Of a DNA stretch of 6,036 nucleotides, positions 4,430 to 6,036 are shown piece after piece. Location: assembly GCA_010092775.1 (NCBI GenBank), contig JAADYZ010000128.1, positions 1 to 6,036 of the forward strand. The letters are read 5' to 3'. Origin of the DNA: Chloroflexota bacterium (lineage in GTDB: Bacteria; Chloroflexota; Anaerolineae; Aggregatilineales; UBA3940). The position numbers and the translations under genes are program-made. Each line of letters opens with the position of its first letter. The stretch's first letter is position 1. Below the pieces are notes generated by a model. The model saw nothing but the letters and a program-made list of their open reading frames with translations, was not told where the DNA came from and did not search any database.

Positions 4430-5182
4430 CTATTGCTTCGGACCCAGGGCGTTGAACTGCGCAGACTGGTCGGCCTGCGGGTTGACTCCGCTTGGTTCGC
4501 CATAGTAGTTGACGATGCTGTTGTCATAGACAAAAGCGTCGATGTTCTCCGTCACCCAAATGGTGGCCTGAGCCGAGCCCCGCGTCGTGATGTCGGCCAG
4601 GGCAACTTCCATGTCGCCGCCTTCCATCCGGGCTGACCCCTCCAGGGTGGCAGAGAAGTCGCTGGTGCTGCCGCTGAGCGTCACCTGTGAATTTCCAACG
4701 GCGGTGATCGTGATCGAATCGGCCTCGAAGTTGGTCAGTGTGACCTGTGCGTCGTCGCTCACTTGCACGTCGAAGTCGCTGGGGATTGTCGCCACGTCGG
4801 TGGTGACCGTCGCGTTACCGCTGGCGGTGATCACGCGCAAGAAGGGGATCGAAACGGCATAGCTTATCGGTTGGCTGGGGGCGACGCTGCCGCCTTCCGG
4901 CGCGTTCAGCCGGATCTGAAGCGATGTACCGATCACTTCAGTGGAGATGTACTGCATCACGTTGTCGTCTGCGGTAATCGTCAGGTTGGGTGGGCTGGTG
5001 ATGGTCAGGTTCAGGTTGCCGGTGCCAATCACGTCGATCTGATTGTAGGCTGGAACCTCACGGGTTTCCGATACGATATTGCCCGAGCCCTGGATGTTGC
5101 CGCTGCCGGGGCCGCCACCGCTGCAAGCGGCCATCAACAGGGCGCTTATCAGGAGCAGGCCAAAGAGTAGCACTTTACGCAT
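4430..5182 (-). CDS. GIN-domain (DUF2807-like) lipoprotein
   Basis: A 250-residue protein with a clear lipoprotein signal: MRK, a hydrophobic stretch, then LLMAAC with lipidated Cys20. A Gly/Ser linker with a repeated GSGNI motif (27-36) follows. Residues about 38-225 form the head GIN domain: ETREVPAYNQIDVIGTGNLNLT, NLTITADDNVMQYISTEVIGTSLQIRL, then PISYAVSIPFLRVITASGNATV and successive strand-turn units rich in SG, GN, GS and N, consistent with a beta-helix. The domain was named from bacterial surface proteins thought to be adhesin-like; its ligand is generally unknown. The tail (about 229-250, VNPQADQSAQFNALGPKQ) is probably disordered. Start ATG 5182 is supported by AAGGA (5196-5192) nine bases upstream and by the signal peptide. 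It has its own likely promoter at 5237-5265 and ends at a shared bidirectional hairpin. It is probably a membrane-anchored surface protein. Confidence 0.92.
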   Translation of the reverse strand: MRKVLLFGLLLISALLMAACSGGGPGSGNIQGSGNIVSETREVPAYNQIDVIGTGNLNLTITSPPNLTITADDNVMQYISTEVIGTSLQIRLNAPEGGSVAPSQPISYAVSIPFLRVITASGNATVTTDVATIPSDFDVQVSDDAQVTLTNFEADSITITAVGNSQVTLSGSTSDFSATLEGSARMEGGDMEVALADITTRGSAQATIWVTENIDAFVYDNSIVNYYGEPSGVNPQADQSAQFNALGPKQ

Positions 5183-5236
5183 GAATGTGTGTCCTTTATA
5201 TGCAAATCTTCTACGGCGTGGTATACGCCAGAGACT

Positions 5237-5265
5237 AAGATAGCGCCCTTACCTGAGCAGGGCAA
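5237..5265 (-). promoter_or_regulatory. Putative promoter of the GIN lipoprotein gene
   Basis: On the minus strand TTGCCC (5265-5260, 4 of 6 to the -35 consensus), 17 bases, then TATCTT (5242-5237, 4 of 6 to the -10). Transcription would start near 5229, about 47 bases before the ATG. A closer TATAAA (5200-5195) overlaps the ribosome site and is too near the start codon to be the -10. Confidence 0.42.
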
Positions 5266-5285
5266 CTCCCCAAACGTCCTACGCA

Positions 5286-6036
5286 TTATGGCAGGATCAA
5301 GTTGAAGGGGATGGTGGTGATGTCAATGTTGACCTGCACCAGGTCCGCCACCACCCACCCCTGCGTGCCGGTGGTGTTGTCGATGACTTCCAGCCAGCTC
5401 TCATCGGCGTTGCGGGCAATCAGGGTCAGTTCGTCGCCGTTAGCCAGCACTTCGAGCACGCCGTAGTTGTAATCAGGGCCAAAGCGCAGATTCAACTCAT
5501 CGGAGATCACCACCGCATCGGCCAAGGCTTCAGCGATCAACACCTCGACCTGGCCAGTGGCCGTGCTGCTGGCTCCCGTCAGGCGCAGCGTGTAGGTCCC
5601 ACGGGGGACCGTGCTTAAATCGATTCGATAGAAGAAGTCGCCCGCGGCATCAGCCACAGGCAAAGAGTCATTGATGCTGCGCTCCGGGCCGACGAACTCC
5701 ACCAGCACCGTCTCGCCGCTCTCGAAGCCGCTGGCTGTGATCTCCAGAATATCACCTTCACGAGGGGCACTTGGCAGCACCACAATATTGGCCTGCGGCC
5801 CAAGGGTGGGCGTTGGTTCAGCCAGCTCCACGTCGAAGACCAGTTCGCGCTGCACCGTCTGCTCGATCATGCCGAAGGCCTCACTAAAGGGCTGCACGAA
5901 GAGCTGGACACTCTGATCGCCCGTCGGGAAGGCTGTTCGATCGACGCGGACGATCACTTCCTGCGGTGGCATATCTGGCCCCAGCTCAAAGGCTTGCGGC
6001 TCGAAGGTGACCGCTTCATTCTCCGACGAGATGAAA
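5286..6036 (-). CDS. Exported Ig-like/SH3b domain protein, C-terminal part
   Basis: The gene runs off the right edge: the frame is open through 6036, giving about 249 visible residues, and the in-frame ATG at 5972 lies in mid-domain (...FELGPDMPPQEVIV), so it is not the start. Counting from that Met, residues before about 55 look like beta strands of a first domain. Residues 61-146 form an Ig-like/IPT-type beta sandwich (ANIVVLPSAPREGDILEITASGF, GETVLVEFVGPE, GTYTLRLTG). Residues 156-214 are a bacterial SH3 domain with the typical LNLRFGPDYNYGVLEVLANGDELTLI, ADESWLEVI and TQGWVVADLV pattern. SH3b domains commonly bind cell-wall or other envelope polymers. The protein ends LILP with TAA at 5288-5286. 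It is presumably secreted or membrane-anchored, but its N-terminus is not visible. It lies 103 bases upstream of the GIN gene on the same strand; no strong terminator separates them, so read-through is possible. Confidence 0.88.
   Translation of the reverse strand, partial: FISSENEAVTFEPQAFELGPDMPPQEVIVRVDRTAFPTGDQSVQLFVQPFSEAFGMIEQTVQRELVFDVELAEPTPTLGPQANIVVLPSAPREGDILEITASGFESGETVLVEFVGPERSINDSLPVADAAGDFFYRIDLSTVPRGTYTLRLTGASSTATGQVEVLIAEALADAVVISDELNLRFGPDYNYGVLEVLANGDELTLIARNADESWLEVIDNTTGTQGWVVADLVQVNIDITTIPFNLILP

Noticed and set aside
4763..5170. Plus-strand 135-codon frame opposite the GIN lipoprotein
   Set aside because: It lies antisense to the signal peptide and GIN domain and has no independent support.
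5243..5265. Small hairpin GCCCT/AGGGC after the SH3b gene
   Set aside because: Only 5 bp of stem with no T-run; it is better read as part of the GIN gene promoter region than as a terminator.
1..6036. CRISPR array, tRNA, rRNA, transposase, integrase or attachment site
   Set aside because: No regularly spaced direct repeats, no cloverleaf-like sequence, no insertion-sequence ends and no recombinase motifs were seen on either strand.

Overview
The window (about 6 kb, moderately GC-rich) looks like a chromosomal segment from a free-living bacterium. The gene mix is a PhoU phosphate regulator, a TPR protein, a lipoprotein with two FKBP domains, a GIN-domain (DUF2807-like) lipoprotein and an Ig-like plus SH3b exported protein. 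Together with Shine-Dalgarno sites and -35/-10 type promoters, this suggests Chloroflexota, possibly an Anaerolineae relative. That placement is inferred from family combinations; the window has no taxonomic marker gene.

Layout from left to right: phoU (+, 69-722) meets a TPR protein (-, 719-1738) tail to tail, the two stop codons overlapping in one CTAG. Behind the TPR gene on the same strand is an unrecognised 102-residue gene (-, 1841-2149). It diverges from a tandem-FKBP lipoprotein (+, 2327-3154) across a region in which two perfect TTGACA -35 boxes are fused back to back in a 12-bp palindrome. The FKBP gene converges, through a shared hairpin terminator, on a small coiled-coil-like gene (-, 3202-3576). 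That gene diverges from a helical protein resembling Imm5-like 'putative immunity' proteins (+, 3705-4334). A second, 14-bp-stem hairpin separates this from the GIN-domain lipoprotein (-, 4430-5182). Upstream of it, on the same strand, lies the C-terminal part of an Ig-like/SH3b protein (-, 5286 to beyond the right edge).

Most genes appear to be single transcription units with their own promoters and terminators, so the region reads as a mosaic of housekeeping and cell-envelope genes, not one operon. Three products (FKBP, GIN, SH3b) are predicted to act outside the cytoplasmic membrane. PhoU probably belongs to a pst/pho cluster continuing to the left.

I see no CRISPR array, RNA gene, transposase, integrase, attachment site or restriction/toxin module, and no convincing new multi-gene system. 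The items most worth a second look are the palindromic divergent promoter, the repeated leader words shared by the two minus-strand genes at 1.7 and 2.1 kb, the near-identical FKBP duplication and the three unrecognised or weakly recognised genes. No stretch over 300 bases lacks a gene.
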